Positions 9,936 through 21,114 of a stretch of DNA of 64,000 nucleotides are shown piece by piece. Numbering within the stretch: the stretch's first letter is position 1; every line of letters begins with the position of its first letter. This stretch comes from Arion vulgaris (Eukaryota > Mollusca > Gastropoda > Stylommatophora > Arionidae), in the NCBI GenBank assembly GCA_020796225.1, contig CM036753.1, positions 74,219,865-74,283,864 on the forward strand, given 5' to 3'. The position numbers and the translations under genes are program-made. The notes under the pieces were generated by a model. That model had not been told where the DNA came from, did not search any database, and saw only the letters and a list, made by a program, of their open reading frames with translations.

Positions 9936-11119
9936 GCGCCTTTATTCTAAAACAATTTTTCATACTTGTACATTAATATTCTTTCGAACTGAAGTGCTTT
10001 TAACTTGTCAGTAACTATTTCCACTCTTTATTTTGACTTGTTATTGACTTTAGACTCTTCAAACTAAAAGTAAACATTACATTTTCACAGTTACTTTCAG
10101 GATCGCTATTAACTGATTTCACAATAAAGAAAAGTAATGGATTTGTTTAGGGAAGAAATTGTCGAATAAACAGTTAAGGTAAAAAAATATCTTTGCTTAG
10201 GATAAAAATGACTAAAAGAACAATAAAGTGTTATATTTGCTTAGGGCAGAAATTATTAAATGAACAAGAAAGTCTTAAATTTGAGTAATGCAAAAAATTA
10301 TTGAATGAATCAAAACACCTTTAATATCACTGTGAAGAAGATTAATTTATCTTCGATTTGTTTTTATTTGACTAAATAATCATCGTTTTAAGAAAAATAA
10401 TCGAGGTTACTATTTTCCAGATACACGAATGGGAAAATAAAATAAACAAGAACGTAAAGCAGAATTTGGACAGTAAATAGATTCTTGTGAAAAAGAGATT
10501 TGCAGAGAAACAAGTAATTTAAAAGGATGAAAAGATAATACGATAATAGGAATAGGCAGAACATTGGCTGCGATTTCAAACGGTGACAGATCAATACATA
10601 AATTTACGCAAGCAAACGTGCATTAATTTAAACCAGTTAGTCTGTGTCCGTAAGGAAGGAAGGATCAGCGTATAGAGAGTGAATAGAGATGAAAGAACGT
10701 ACATCTGTCTGACTGGCACGCTTCCATTAAGGGTATTTTAATAGTCAGGAAAGTGGCAGATTAACAAAGATAACAAATATTGTCTCCAGTGATTTCAGCA
10801 ATATCGATCAGTCTCCGTTGCGCGTGCGTGCGCGCATTTGTGGACGCATGTACACATATTTTTTTCTCCATGTATCGATTCAAATGACGTAATTCACAAC
10901 TCCCTCTGGTTATAGTTTCGTGTGCTGAAAACTGTATCTACAATGCTTGCATTGAAGATGGTGTCTTCACGCATGAGTGGTATTATATTATTAAGGCAAA
11001 TTAAAGATTTCAACTTAGTGAGCGATTGATAAGAATCTGCTCTTAATTAGGAACTCGTATTATGCAGCGATCGTGTTCTATACGTTTTAATTATGTCGTT
11101 TCAAACAAGAAGGGTGATG
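9936..11119. other. AT-rich spacer with decayed repeat
   Basis: Between about 10130 and 10330 a motif like tttgcttaggataaaaatga recurs three to four times at ~50-bp spacing with heavy divergence. The rest (10400-11119) shows no gene or repeat apart from a short CG/TG-rich tract at 10820-10840. Confidence 0.45.
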
Positions 11120-11445
11120 CTACTTAGCAGATACTTCTTTTTCTCTTAACTCCCATTGACGTGTAAGTCATCAACAAATTTCCAACTACCAGATCTGCCT
11201 CAGATGAGCCAGCTTAGTTCATTCCAAGTCTCTCTCGCCTCTTCTCTTTCTCTATCTACACTTGGTCTCCATATCAATCTGTGTCGTCTCATATCGCTCT
11301 TGCGTCTTGGATGCCATTTCATAACTACATATTGGTTTCTGGTTCTATGCATTGTTCATGTATGTTCCAAGTACTTTCATCTTCTTTTTATTTCTTCTTT
11401 TATATTGTCGATTCCTGTGTGACGGGTGATCTCAGTATTTGGCAT
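11120..11445 (-). mobile_element. LINE ORF2 C-terminal remnant
   Basis: The minus strand reads PNTEITRHTGIDNIKEEIKR, a VMKWHPRRKSDMRRH block, and VDREREEARETWNELSWL. These are the same blocks as in the LINE tails at 6594-6830 and 60880-61165. Frame breaks are present. The plus-strand frames at 11156-11508 are its antisense. Confidence 0.8.
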
Positions 11446-11515
11446 TATCTGACCGCAACGAATTCGAAGAATTATTCTAAGACATCTTCCCTAAAAGCTA
11501 GTGAATAAAATATTA

Positions 11516-13686
11516 TAGTCTGTCCATTAATTCGTGAGCACGTTTGAAATTGATTTTCTCGAAAACTACCTGTTGGATCTCAGTGATTTTGCATGCAGCC
11601 TTAGAATATCCATGACGCTAAAATAAAGCTAACCAGTAGTCCATAGATGCTACGGATTTTGCACATCGGCGAATTCCTTTGATCTTTTATGACAATTGCA
11701 AATACGGGGCTCAAATTTTAGATTTTACAGTATCCCAGAATTTGTCCATGTCAATTCTATTCATAGGTGTATCTCCATATTAACTTGATAGGTCAAGTAA
11801 TTAAGTGTGTTGCCCTTTATGTGCAATCGTGAACTTGGATACAATATGCAACAGTTAGTCCTCCCTTCGGTCACCATTAGACCCCAGGGTGTCTTAACTT
11901 CACCACAAATTGTATGATGGTAGACGCATTTGGATATGGAAATGTATACGTTGCTATTTCTCAGTCTGTAATAAAAATATGATTTGTATCATCCGAATCT
12001 GACAATTCCATGAGGTTGATAATTGTTACTGGCTGGACAAATTGTAATCCATCTCGGTGCCAGTACTTGTCTTCCTCTCGGAGCACATGTTCAACACACT
12101 TCTTCCAGAACTGCATGTCTATCATTGAGAAGGACTCACGTGTCAGAACTTCAACATCACACATTTTAAACGTCCTGTTCTGTTCGGCAACTTGCCCTTT
12201 ACTTTAGCCCAGACAAGCTCTATCGGATTGAGGTGAGCATGATATGGAGGTAGTCGCAAAGACGTGTGGCCGTATTCCGCAATGATTTTGTCAATATGAA
12301 ACACCTTTGTCTTATTTGTCATCCTCACCAGGTGCAACAACTCGGGTTTCAAATATGAATCATCGAAGCTGACATTTTACTTAGCAAGCCAAGTTCTAAT
12401 TTGATCTTTTGTATTTGATGCAGTTGGTACTTTGTCTTCCGCTGATACTGCGTTGTGATAGGATGCATTATCCATTACCAAGCATCATGGTCTGTTTAGA
12501 ATTGGAAGTAGATCTTTCTCCATCCAGTGCCTGAAAATATGTCCATTCATTTCTGTGTGGTAGTCCCTACCTACGGTACTTTTTGATTGGAAAATAAGTC
12601 CAGCGTCATGGACAAGACCTTCTTCACTACTTCCTGCATGTGTTAGTATAATACGCTGGCCTTTGCTGCTTGGTATTTTCTTTTCTGTTCACCGTCTACT
12701 GATTGCCATTCTTTAGCATTGGTGTGGTGAGCATTGACCAAGGATTCGTCCAAATATACAATATCATAGCCTTGCCTCCGCCGCTCACGGATCTGCTTCA
12801 GGTATTTACTTCGGGCAGCAATTAAATGTGGCTTTTCACAAATAATATTCCTGCCGCCTATAGTTTTCTGAAGGTGAAGCCGGCGGCTCTTACAATTTTC
12901 CATAGAGTACTTTTAGAAATGTCTATGCTGCAATCTGATTGCAGTTTTAATTTCAGTTTCCTGAGAGTAATAAGTTGATTTGTCGCAAACATTTTCAAGA
13001 GCTCCCGTCTTATGACATCTATGTAAAAGTCGTCAATTGTTCTTTTCCTTCCTTGCTTGACATTAGTGCACTTTGTGTCCTGTTTAATCCATCGGAAAAG
13101 GATTCTCTATTCAGACCAAGCGCCAGTTGCGTTCGTTTCTCAGGGTTATGAATATCGCAATATAGATGACCTCTCTTAGATTCCTACGGACGTGTTGGTA
13201 TAGTAAAACTGTAACCTTCTGCATTGTTATAAATTTGCACTTCAGACTCATTATGAATGTGATATAAATGTCAGTTTTGATAAGCCAACAAATATGATAC
13301 AATAGCTTCATACAAATAGCGAGATACGCCTATAACTATAAAACGGTATCCCAATTATAACGTCATATGCTTTCCGCTTTCAAAGTCGACTGGGTTAGGT
13401 GCACGGGAATTCGTGAAACTCACGATATTTCAATGTTACCATAATGTATTTTTAGAACAACGCGTCTGTGTACCGTAAATCTGTTACTATTGTGTACAAT
13501 CCGGTGAGGTTGATTTTAATATAACCTGAAGAAGAAATATTTCAAACTACATCAAATTTTCTTGGAAAAAAATATTTCTCTAGCGTCATGGATATTCTAA
13601 GGCTGCTTGCAAAAATCACTGAGATCCAACAGGTAGTTTTCGAGAAAATCAATTTCAAACGTGCTCACGAATTAATGGACAGACTA
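11516..13686 (-). mobile_element. IS630/Tc1/mariner element, Sailor-like, 2.17 kb
   Basis: Terminal inverted repeats at 11516-11620 and 13581-13686 (tagtctgtccattaattcgt inward) are about 105 bp long and differ by one substitution and one indel. A TA target dinucleotide sits outside each end (11514-11515, 13687-13688). The body carries a degenerate DDE transposase on the minus strand. Near-identical ends with a damaged gene imply a fairly recent insertion, or repeat ends still kept alike. It landed next to a LINE tail. Confidence 0.92.
11961..13250 (-). pseudogene. DDE transposase, IS630/Tc1/mariner superfamily, broken
   Basis: Reading leftward: an N-terminal REVIYIAIF helix region (~13200), a helix-turn-helix stretch (KRTIDDFYIDVIRRELLK near 13010, STLWKIVRAAGFTF near 12900), then the catalytic core. 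D1 is in YLDESLVN (codon 12748-12750), D2 in VMDNASYHN (12470-12472), E in LNPIELVWAKVKG (12218-12220). The D2-E gap is 83 codons, far more than the 34-41 of ordinary Tc1 and mariner. It is close to the DD82E spacing I recall for the Sailor group. Frameshifts near 12865, 12660 and 12175 and stops at 12485-12487 and 12377-12379 make it inactive. Transposases of this superfamily cut at the inverted repeats and insert at TA. Confidence 0.88.
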
Positions 13687-13691
13687 TAGTT

Positions 13692-14110
13692 TATTTTTTG
13701 ACGTTGAGGTACGGGACTCGACTCACGCTTAAAAAGATTATGATCATCATGTGGTACAACAGGATAACTAACTCTGAAGTATTGCAACGTGCAAACTTTC
13801 CTTCCAACATGGGTACGCTCAGCAGTAGAAGACTAAGATGGCTAGGGCATGTGAGAACAATGGACAATAGCCACAGATTCCAACATATGTTGTTTTGTGT
13901 ACTTTCCGAGGGAAATAGGCTCAAAGTCAGACCACTGCTACGTTATAAGGATGTCTGCAAGGCTCAAATGAAGAACTTTTCTATAGTCCCAACAAATGTG
14001 AAAAAACTAGCCGATGTCCGAGTTATGTGAAAAACAACATTACACAAAGTTGTGGAATCTTTTAAAATTAAAGCTGAAAGGCAAAAGAGACACGCGCAAA
14101 CACAAAAGTT
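13692..14110 (+). mobile_element. LINE ORF2 C-terminal remnant
   Basis: The 110-codon frame reads ITNSEVLQRANFPS, SSRRLRWLGHVRTMD and a RPLLRYKDVCKAQMKNF stretch. These are standard LINE tail blocks (RRLRWLGHV, RPLLRFKD). The same family is at 33655-33970. After 14028 the similarity continues in another frame (VVESFKIKAERQKRH). Confidence 0.85.
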
Positions 14111-14443
14111 GTTACAGTAAAACACTTGCCAATAGACTGTGAATACGAGATATATCATACTAAGCAGTTAAGTATCAAGGTCGACAATACATGTCAAGAA
14201 CTGTCGCCACGATCGCATCATAAAAACCGCCTCCTATATGTCTTCTCTATGCATATCATATTCTTGTCCGTTTGTCACATAATGTTTCCAAAAGAGATTT
14301 CTATTGTTGTCCTTTTTTCCGTGTTTCTACCAATTGTTTCCCACGATCCCAATCTTTCAACTCTCTGCACACAATTATTCCGTTTTCTTTCCTCAGAGTC
14401 CATGCCCTCTCTTCCCTTTCCGCTGTTAATCGTAGATTTATCT
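14111..14443. other. No recognisable feature
   Basis: Short spacer between a LINE tail and the element at 14446. Open frames here (14126-14467 plus, 14301-14525 minus) run across the transposon edge and so cannot be native genes. Confidence 0.5.
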
Positions 14444-14445
14444 TA

Positions 14446-15132
14446 TAGTTCGTTCCAAAATTCGTGATCATCTTTACCGACCGATATAAAATCATCCACT
14501 TGACAGAAATTCTTGATTTTTGCATTTCTATATAGGTAACAGTGACGACGTTCCAAAAGTATTTTTTGCCAACCCAAACCTTTGGTTATGTAAGAATTTT
14601 ATTATATGTTATTACAAAATTTACCGCGATGTTGATCTAGTATACTTGTCGAAATTTTACAGTACGATTGTCAAGTTTGTTTATAACTAAGCATTTCTGT
14701 GTTACAAATGCAATTCAGTGCACGTCAAAATCAGGAATCCCGTGGAATTAATCAGTTCACAATGTTTCCTACCGACTGTCATTGGCGTATGTACGCAACA
14801 TTTACTTTCATTTATAGAAGTGGAAGGTATCATTTGTTCACTATGTGACCTTTCTTTTATAATATGTAATAGGAATACGCCTTTGCAATCATTCGCTACC
14901 ATTTTGTGTATTACTGTAAGTTCTAAACTTTGATTATCATTTTGTTGTGCTTATGCAAAATTATATAAAAAAAACGTTTTTTTGCATCAACTAAGCTACC
15001 TACCAATTAGTTAAACATGGATTCGTAACGTCGTGAGGTATATAAGACTTCATGCAAAAAATTACTTGTATCCATCAGATAGATTTCGTACAAATTAAAC
15101 CTTAGTGTGATTACGAATTTTGGAACGAACTA
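14446..15132. mobile_element. Non-autonomous Tc1-like element, 687 bp
   Basis: Inverted ends at 14446-14470 and 15108-15132 read tagttcgttccaaaattcgt inward, with one mismatch in about 25 bp. TA dinucleotides flank them (14444-14445, 15133-15134). No transposase similarity is seen in either strand, so it is a deletion derivative or large MITE. Confidence 0.82.
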
Positions 15133-15464
15133 TAGCTAATGCCCTTCTGGCATACAGCATAAGCTGTTAAGTCTGGTAATCAATCTACCATACTAAATAA
15201 GAACAGTTCAAACGCAATAAATGATTGTCAGTGTGACAAGTTCAGGTGATGCGTGTAACTGTTACAATCTTTACATCTTCAGACACTAGACATTATAGTT
15301 TAGTTTCACATTTTATGACGAAATAATGTGGCAAAATAAAATGGCCATAACTTGCTTTGTGCAAACTTGATAAAGATTTCTTCCAATTGCTTTAGATGTT
15401 TCCTTCTACATGTAGTTTTATCCTCACTGAAAATCGTTGATATTTTTACATCACTTCTCATCTT
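15133..15464. other. No recognisable feature
   Basis: AT-rich spacer between the Tc1-like element and a decayed LINE. Confidence 0.5.
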
Positions 15465-16265
15465 ACTTTCTCGAACCTGTTTGCCTCACAGGTCTGGTCA
15501 GAAAGATTTCAAAACGGCCTTAGCGCTACGTAGATAGTGTATTTCGTCGCCCTGTTATTTCTGAGATCCATCTTGCGTGGCTGGCCTTTGCTTGTACCCA
15601 TTGTACTGGAGCAGCATTGCTTTTAGGTCATGCTGTTGGTAATTTGCTTACTTAGCCGAACCATTTAATTTGTTGTTTCTTGATGAAGTCTAGTACTGAT
15701 ATTGTACAACTGTTTGTCCTGATGTTTTCTCAACGTCTCTTCTAGATTCTCCAATTAGCATTCTGCGTAGAGTTTTTTCATCATTTCATACTCGTCAGTG
15801 AAAAAATCGTTGATATCAGTTTTTACTATCCTCCATCTTGATTTTCTTTGTTGCAGAGTCTTCAAGAAAGATTTTAAGCCTTGTACTGGTAACGATAATG
15901 ATAGTGTTTTCGAGTCAAAGATCTGTGTATTGAACATCTGGTGGCTGGCTTTTTTGTATCCCATGTCTGTGACGTTGTTTGAGTGCTTCTTGTGTTACTT
16001 CGCCATTAAAATTTGTGCTGTCTATTTGTCTCAGTATCTATTTGTACTACTTGCTTTTTGATTTGTTTAACCTGTCTTTCTTACCGATTTGCTGAAATTA
16101 ATCCTCTGGATGTGACTGTTTATTATTTATGGCATTGTCATGACAGATATTGGTCTGGTCATTTGGGAAATGTATTACTTGTTTTGTCGATGTTCATTCT
16201 CAATTGTATTCGTTACATTAACTTTCTGTTGATTGTTGTTTATGTTTTCTGTTGTTGATAATTGC
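15465..16265 (-). mobile_element. Degenerate copy of the 2070-3140 LINE
   Basis: The order tgcctcacaggtctggtcag, atttaatttgttgtttcttg, atgaagtctagtactgat, then ttttgtcgatgttcattctc parallels 2100-2830 on the same strand, with many small deletions and insertions. It is older than the first copy. The (GAA) tail is no longer evident. Confidence 0.8.
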
Positions 16266-16922
16266 TACCCAAATGAATTTACGATTTAGGCATTTCGAGA
16301 GTTTCGTAGGTGACTTTCCTCACACAAAAGAGTCATTATTTTTGTACGATAGTTCATTTCTCCACGTTGCTATTCTTACCACGACCAACTGAACTTAGTT
16401 TGTTGTAACTGTTCTAAGTTTTGAAAAGATCTGATGATCTTTCAAAACGAAACTTTACAGGTTACGTCGAAATTTTCTCAGCTGGGGAAACTTATCCTCA
16501 GTACTACAACGACATTTTGACATATAGTTAGTGTCTGCTTTGAGCATAGTTTTACCTGTAGTTTATAACAGGACAAAATGTTACACTCTAAGACGGCGAT
16601 CGAAATCGAGCTTATGGATGGATGCGTGTATAACCATCTAACAAATCATACGAGAGTATTAATTCATGTTTCAAGACCTTTCGATACTTACATTTCGAAA
16701 CGTAAACATTTCAGTGATGTACTGACAACGACATTTGACATATGTCTATGTCTGTTTGCTATGTGTACACATGTGAGTTTTATTGAGAGGGACAAGACAT
16801 GTTGGACTCACTTCTATAGACGAGCATGATCGAAAAGTCCATAATAGAGCGGTATGGAGAAGAAAATGCTGGCATAACTCATCTAACAAATAACAGTACG
16901 AGAGAAATATAATAATAATCAC
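16266..16922. other. Spacer with a diverged direct duplication
   Basis: Bases 16490-16555 (actacaacgacattttgaca, then tagttagtgtctgc) resemble 16718-16760 (actgacaacgacatttgaca, then tctatgtctg). No gene is seen. Confidence 0.4.
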
Positions 16923-16932
16923 TACTTGTTTA

Positions 16933-17360
16933 CACGTAATGACAGGTTTCACATCCAGTTTTTCTGATTTTTCATTTCTAATTTTGCTTCTTATAGACCT
17001 GCAGGTGTGACAATAAGAGACAAAATTAGAAATGAAGAAATCAGATGAAGACTGGATGTGAAACCAGTCATGCAATTCATAAAAGAGCAACAGATTAAAT
17101 GGTTTGTACACCTGACAAGAATGCCCTGGTATCGCCTACCACAGAGAGAGAGCCACACAGAAAAAGTATAATGAGTACAAAGCAAGAGAAAATCATGCAA
17201 AAGATGGAGCGACGACATCAAGAACAGCCTTACGAAAATAAATATCAGCTTACAAAGTGTCTTATAACAAGCACACACACACACAATATCCCTACGTCCC
17301 TCCTCCCCCACCCCAACACTACTATAAAGAAGTAAATGGTGGAAGAAGAAGAAGAAGAAA
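16933..17360 (+). mobile_element. LINE 3' end with inverted 5' segment and 10-bp TSD
   Basis: The forward part (about 17000-17360) carries CRRTAGVTIRDKIRNEE-like coding, an IKWFVHLTRMPWYRLP stretch and a (GAA)n tail. The first ~65 bases (16935-16996) are a reverse-complement copy of 17000-17085, meeting at the palindrome acctgcaggt (16997-17006). The target duplication tacttgttta (16923-16932, 17361-17370) flanks the whole structure, so inversion and insertion were one event. A colinear relative is at 50531-50902. Confidence 0.87.
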
Positions 17361-17370
17361 TACTTGTTTA

Positions 17371-17685
17371 TATGTCATCTTTTCCATTTTTAAGCTGATA
17401 ATCTGGCTTGCAATATTTTTGTTTAGATGATGCAAAGCCAGCGTACTGGCTGGTTGTTTCCTTGGGGTTTCTTTACTTTGGGAAGCAAATTAAAAGTTCT
17501 TCTGAAGTCGAAATAAAGATCGTATGAGTGACGAGAAACACTGGGGATTAAAAAAAGAAACGGTTTACGCAAAAATCCTAGAAAAATTAACCTAGCCATA
17601 TGGAGAAAAACTGGTGTAACGTAGTCAATCCATGGGGTTTTAAGTGCCTTTGAAACACAGATAGTATAAATTACAATATAAAGAC
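17371..17685. other. No recognisable feature
   Basis: Spacer between the inverted LINE and SINE family F, with no repeat or coding signal that I can identify. Confidence 0.45.
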
Positions 17686-17855
17686 GTCCAGAGTTTTTTC
17701 TGTCGAGGGCATAAATAAAACTAACTTGAACAGTTTCGGGGCGATTGCTGTAGCTATGCAGCCATTACATTCCACAGGCTCACGTCCCTCCTTTCCTACA
17801 CCGCCCCAAAAAACGATATTACAGACAGTAACAATAGTATTTTTTTTTTAAAATG
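17686..17855 (+). mobile_element. SINE, family F, 5'-truncated
   Basis: Aligns with 58931-59140 (+) and 39030-39240 (-): a tttttctgtcgagggcataa block, cttgaacagtttcggggcga, ccattacattccacaggctc and attacagacagtaac. The tRNA-like head visible at 58931 and 39190 is missing here. Confidence 0.6.
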
Positions 17856-17861
17856 GTTTTC

Positions 17862-17998
17862 TTTTACAAATTAAGGTGGGGTCGACCTTAGAATCGTTAC
17901 TGTCGGAGCAAAATTAAAATTTCAATTTTGGATTTAAACCAGGATCACTCGCTTAAGAAGTGAATGCACTAACCAGTATGCCATTTCGGCATTCTTTT
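17862..17998 (-). mobile_element. tRNA-like SINE head, family G
   Basis: On the minus strand, tggcatactggttagtgca (A box) and tcctggtttaaatccaaa (B box) are spaced as in a tRNA, and an A-rich body follows. It lies tail to tail with family F. I see no second copy in the window. Confidence 0.55.
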
Positions 17999-18487
17999 TC
18001 TTTCTCTCGCTCTCTCTCATGATATATTTATAAGACTAAAAATAGATATACAAATACTAGACAGTTAATCAATCATGGAACAAGGAAATTTAATCATGGA
18101 AACTTATAGTTAGTGCCCTGGGCAGACGTTTGTGAAGATCCATGTTGAATTATGTATGCTAGTACGACAGGTGATTCAAATATGTAGCATATGTGTGGGT
18201 GTTTTTGAAATTTTGAATCATAGATGTCTCGTACATCTACGCACGCACACAGTAAATGGATATTTTACTATTAATAACCTTTGATCTGGATTTATAAATC
18301 CCCACGTCATGTATTTAATTAATTATCGATGAGTATATATACAAATAACTTGCTCCCATGGCACACTGTTATGTAGCTAATCGAACTATTCTAATAAATT
18401 GTTGAATATGTTTATTTATATGTTTCAAATTAAACTTCAAACGTTGCTTTCTGTAAATGTCCACATTACTATCTGAATATATCTTCT
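17999..18487. other. No recognisable feature
   Basis: AT-rich spacer with a short CT tract at 18000-18018. No gene. Confidence 0.5.
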
Positions 18488-19310
18488 CGACAGTGTGTTG
18501 CCGGGACTCGCAAGGGGAGCAAAGAATAATAACACTGCAACGTGCAAAGCTTGTCGTTAGAGGCGACTGGGGTAGGAGCCTAGGAAGCTACCTAGTAAAT
18601 AAGAAGCATCGTAGAAATTGGATGTAGACGCTTGTAGGCGCATACCTGGCCAAGAATGGCGGAATGCGGGAGGACCATTCAGAATCAGAACTGTTTGATT
18701 CTGAACACGACTATGCTAGCGCATTTTCGCCATGTTTGGTCGGGTATTTTCCGGTTTCGTTTGCCGAGCTACTGAGTTAGTGCTTGAGCAACGCTGTGAG
18801 CTATGACTGTTACATGGAATGCTTTTGCTGTGTGTCCACCGGGCGTTTGTTGTGTGTATTCAGAAAATGGCGGACAGCGGTTATGACGAACAAGCTCAAT
18901 CTGCCGTATGCAGTTATATTGCGAGTGCAGAAAGCTGGATTTTGTCATGATTGATGTTCCTTCGACAAGAATTGCAATTCAAGTGATGAACAGTTTTGTG
19001 TTGCTACATTAGTGACGGCCATATGCATTTTATGCGGTGCAGGTTTTTTATTGTGGCGGTACACGGCTGTTTCATTCTGGAACTAGTTCACACAGGAAAC
19101 ATTTCACAGTTGTTAGTATTTCGTGTGATTTTCATTGGCACAGGAACGGAGCAATTATGGGCTGACCCGTTGCAGTGAAGTTGGAACCGTACCTATGAAC
19201 TATGAACTATACCTGGCCCATTGTACAATCGATGTTAGGCTCAGATCACATACAAATCACAAAGAGTGGTTAACAAGTGATCGATTTGAAGCGTTGGAAA
19301 AGAAAACTTA
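18488..19310 (+). mobile_element. SINE-like family A, split by a 557-bp insertion
   Basis: The 5' half (18488-18651: gtgttgccgggactcgcaag, gttagaggcgactgg, ttgtaggcgcatacctgg) and the 3' half (19209-19310: cattgtacaatcgatgttag, gtggttaacaagtgatcga) together make one family A element. Everything between is foreign. Confidence 0.88.
18652..19208 (+). mobile_element. Retro-insertion inside SINE A, unknown family
   Basis: Flanked by the 10-bp duplication atacctggcc (18642-18651, 19209-19218) and ending in a repeated ctatgaactatgaactat tail, as in LINE- or SINE-type insertions. It is more GC-rich than its surroundings and holds a 27-codon frame at 18867-18950 (MADSGYDEQAQSAVCSYI...) whose ATG sits in a strong context (gaaaATGG). 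No family is recognised: it may be a non-autonomous retroelement, or a retro-copied transcript 5' end. Confidence 0.7.
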
Positions 19311-19424
19311 AAACGTTGCTCTCATAAATGTCCACATCATAATCTGAAAACATTAATTTAGAGTTTCTATTTTCTTATCTGAGTAAAGTTTTATTACTGT
19401 TTCTATATGTGTTGTTATGCATAA

Positions 19425-19920
19425 GAGCAAGGCTCCCAAGAATCAACACCCTGTTACAGAAGGTCCAAGTGAGATGGGCCGGTCACGTTGCTCGTATGCC
19501 TGATAAACGCATCCCAAAACAGTTGATGTATGACGAGCTTGAAGAGGCAGACGTTCAGCTGGTGGACAGGAAAAAAACGCTTTAAAGTCACTCTTAAAAT
19601 GTCTCTGAAACGCTTTGATATAGACAAGACGTGCTGGGGATCCCGGATGTAAAATCGTCAACTGTGGCACTGTAACAACACAAGAGGAACTCGCATACCC
19701 GAGAATCGTTGTTCCGTTGAGACACAGAGACGAGCTTAGCGAAAAAAATAGAATACACAACACCCACATGTCTAACCTTGATCATGTATGCCCCACCTGT
19801 GGTAGGGGATTGTGTTCTAGGATTGAACTATACAGTCACCTCAGCTCACACCAGAGAGGTACAGCAGGACGCGTCTGAGGCTGTTGTCATCATCGCTTGC
19901 GATGGACGGCTATTACAGGT
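19425..19920 (+). mobile_element. LINE end with zinc-finger tail (first copy)
   Basis: The plus strand encodes RINTLLQKVQVRWAGHVARM, then PDKRIPKQLMYDELEEA, and further down in another frame a TCLTLIMYAPPVVG stretch, which is the out-of-frame image of YVCPTCG. The same block order with an intact finger is at 32645-33068. Frameshifts near 19570 inactivate it. Confidence 0.85.
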
Positions 19921-20319
19921 ATGCGTAATTACAACAATCAGAAAGACAGAATCTTATATAACGTCATATGTGGCGTAATAACTAACAAACACATCGTTAC
20001 TGAGTTCTAACAATAGCTTAGAAACAGATGGAAGAATATAATTTCGACATTTCGTGGCGACTACAGAGTTAAAACTAAAAATAATATTAAAATTTAAATA
20101 ACAAACTACTATGCTTAGAATCATTGGGAAATATGCAAGTTCATTGATTAGGTCTAGAAATAAGTTAGTTATTTTTGGGAACATATTTATGTTCTGTCGA
20201 AGGGTCAAATTAATTTTGACATTTTCCAACATGCTTGAAGAATGAAATGACAATAGTGACAAATATTTTAAACAAACGGAATAAATGATCAAAAAGCAAT
20301 GCTACTGTGGATACAAAGA
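19921..20319. other. No recognisable feature
   Basis: AT-rich spacer. A 112-codon minus-strand frame at 19954-20292 is rich in L, N and I with no recognisable domain; I do not call it a gene. Confidence 0.45.
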
Positions 20320-20480
20320 AAAAGATTGTCTATGCAACAGGTGGACCAGTGATATAACAGAGGCAGTGAACGGCACGATTTATGAAGCACACCAAAATGA
20401 CGTTACTAAAAATCACTTCTTATCGTGACACTGTTAGACAAAACAGGATTAATGAAAAGTAAGAAAAGGAATAAATGATC
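20320..20480 (+). mobile_element. LINE 3' terminal fragment
   Basis: The segment ggtggaccagtgatataaca and cacgatttatgaagcacacc encodes the WTSDITEAV and TIYEAHQ blocks closing the 2070-3140 LINE family, and matches 9785-9935. Confidence 0.7.
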
Positions 20481-20940
20481 TGTTAGTTCAAAATTTAAAA
20501 AAAATAGATAAAAGAATACAAGAAGGATAATATAAACAGTTTTATAATAAAGTTCATATTAACTACCATCTTTCAATTGTATTTACCTGTCCCTTCATTG
20601 TCCATCCACGATCCTTTGAAATGAAATTGTTTTTAGTCACCGTTTCTTATATGAAGTTTTCTGTCATAACTTTTGGTCTGGTTTGTACTGTTGATATCCA
20701 CGTTCACATTGTCTGCTACTGTTCCATCGCTTCTGAGTTCTGAAAGAGTTCATGATTCATTTGAATTGTTTGCTTATTTCCATACATAACATTAATTTTA
20801 AAAAAAACAATCATCTAGAGTAATAAAATACAATATGATTTACAATTAATTTTCGTAAATAAAAGTAATGGGAAATAACTAAAAATCATGAAAATACAAT
20901 TATATTATGAAATGAAATCTTAGGTGTTCATGATTTTGTA
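20481..20940. other. No recognisable feature
   Basis: AT-rich spacer with only short open frames. Confidence 0.5.
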
Positions 20941-21110
20941 TACATGAGAAGTGCTGTGTCGCAGGACGGTGATTCAGAATTAGATAACATAGAAAACACC
21001 ATGAAAGTAAGACACACTTTCGCCATGCTGAACAAAATCTGGAAAGTCAAAGGATTAAACATTAAAACAAAATTAACAATATATAGAAGCAGTGTATTGT
21101 GAGTCTAGAA
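20941..21110 (+). mobile_element. LINE reverse transcriptase thumb fragment
   Basis: The plus strand reads YMRSAVSQDGDSELDNIENT, then MKVRHTFAMLNKIWKVKGLN and IKTKLTIYRSSVL, the region just after the RT palm in animal LINEs (YLGS...STKTKLRIYxSxVL). It is cut at both ends and meets an opposite LINE tail at 21115. Confidence 0.8.
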
Positions 21111-21114
21111 TTGA

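Noticed and set aside
16746..17311. 121- and 106-codon minus-strand frames
   Set aside because: Antisense to the LINE at 16933-17360.
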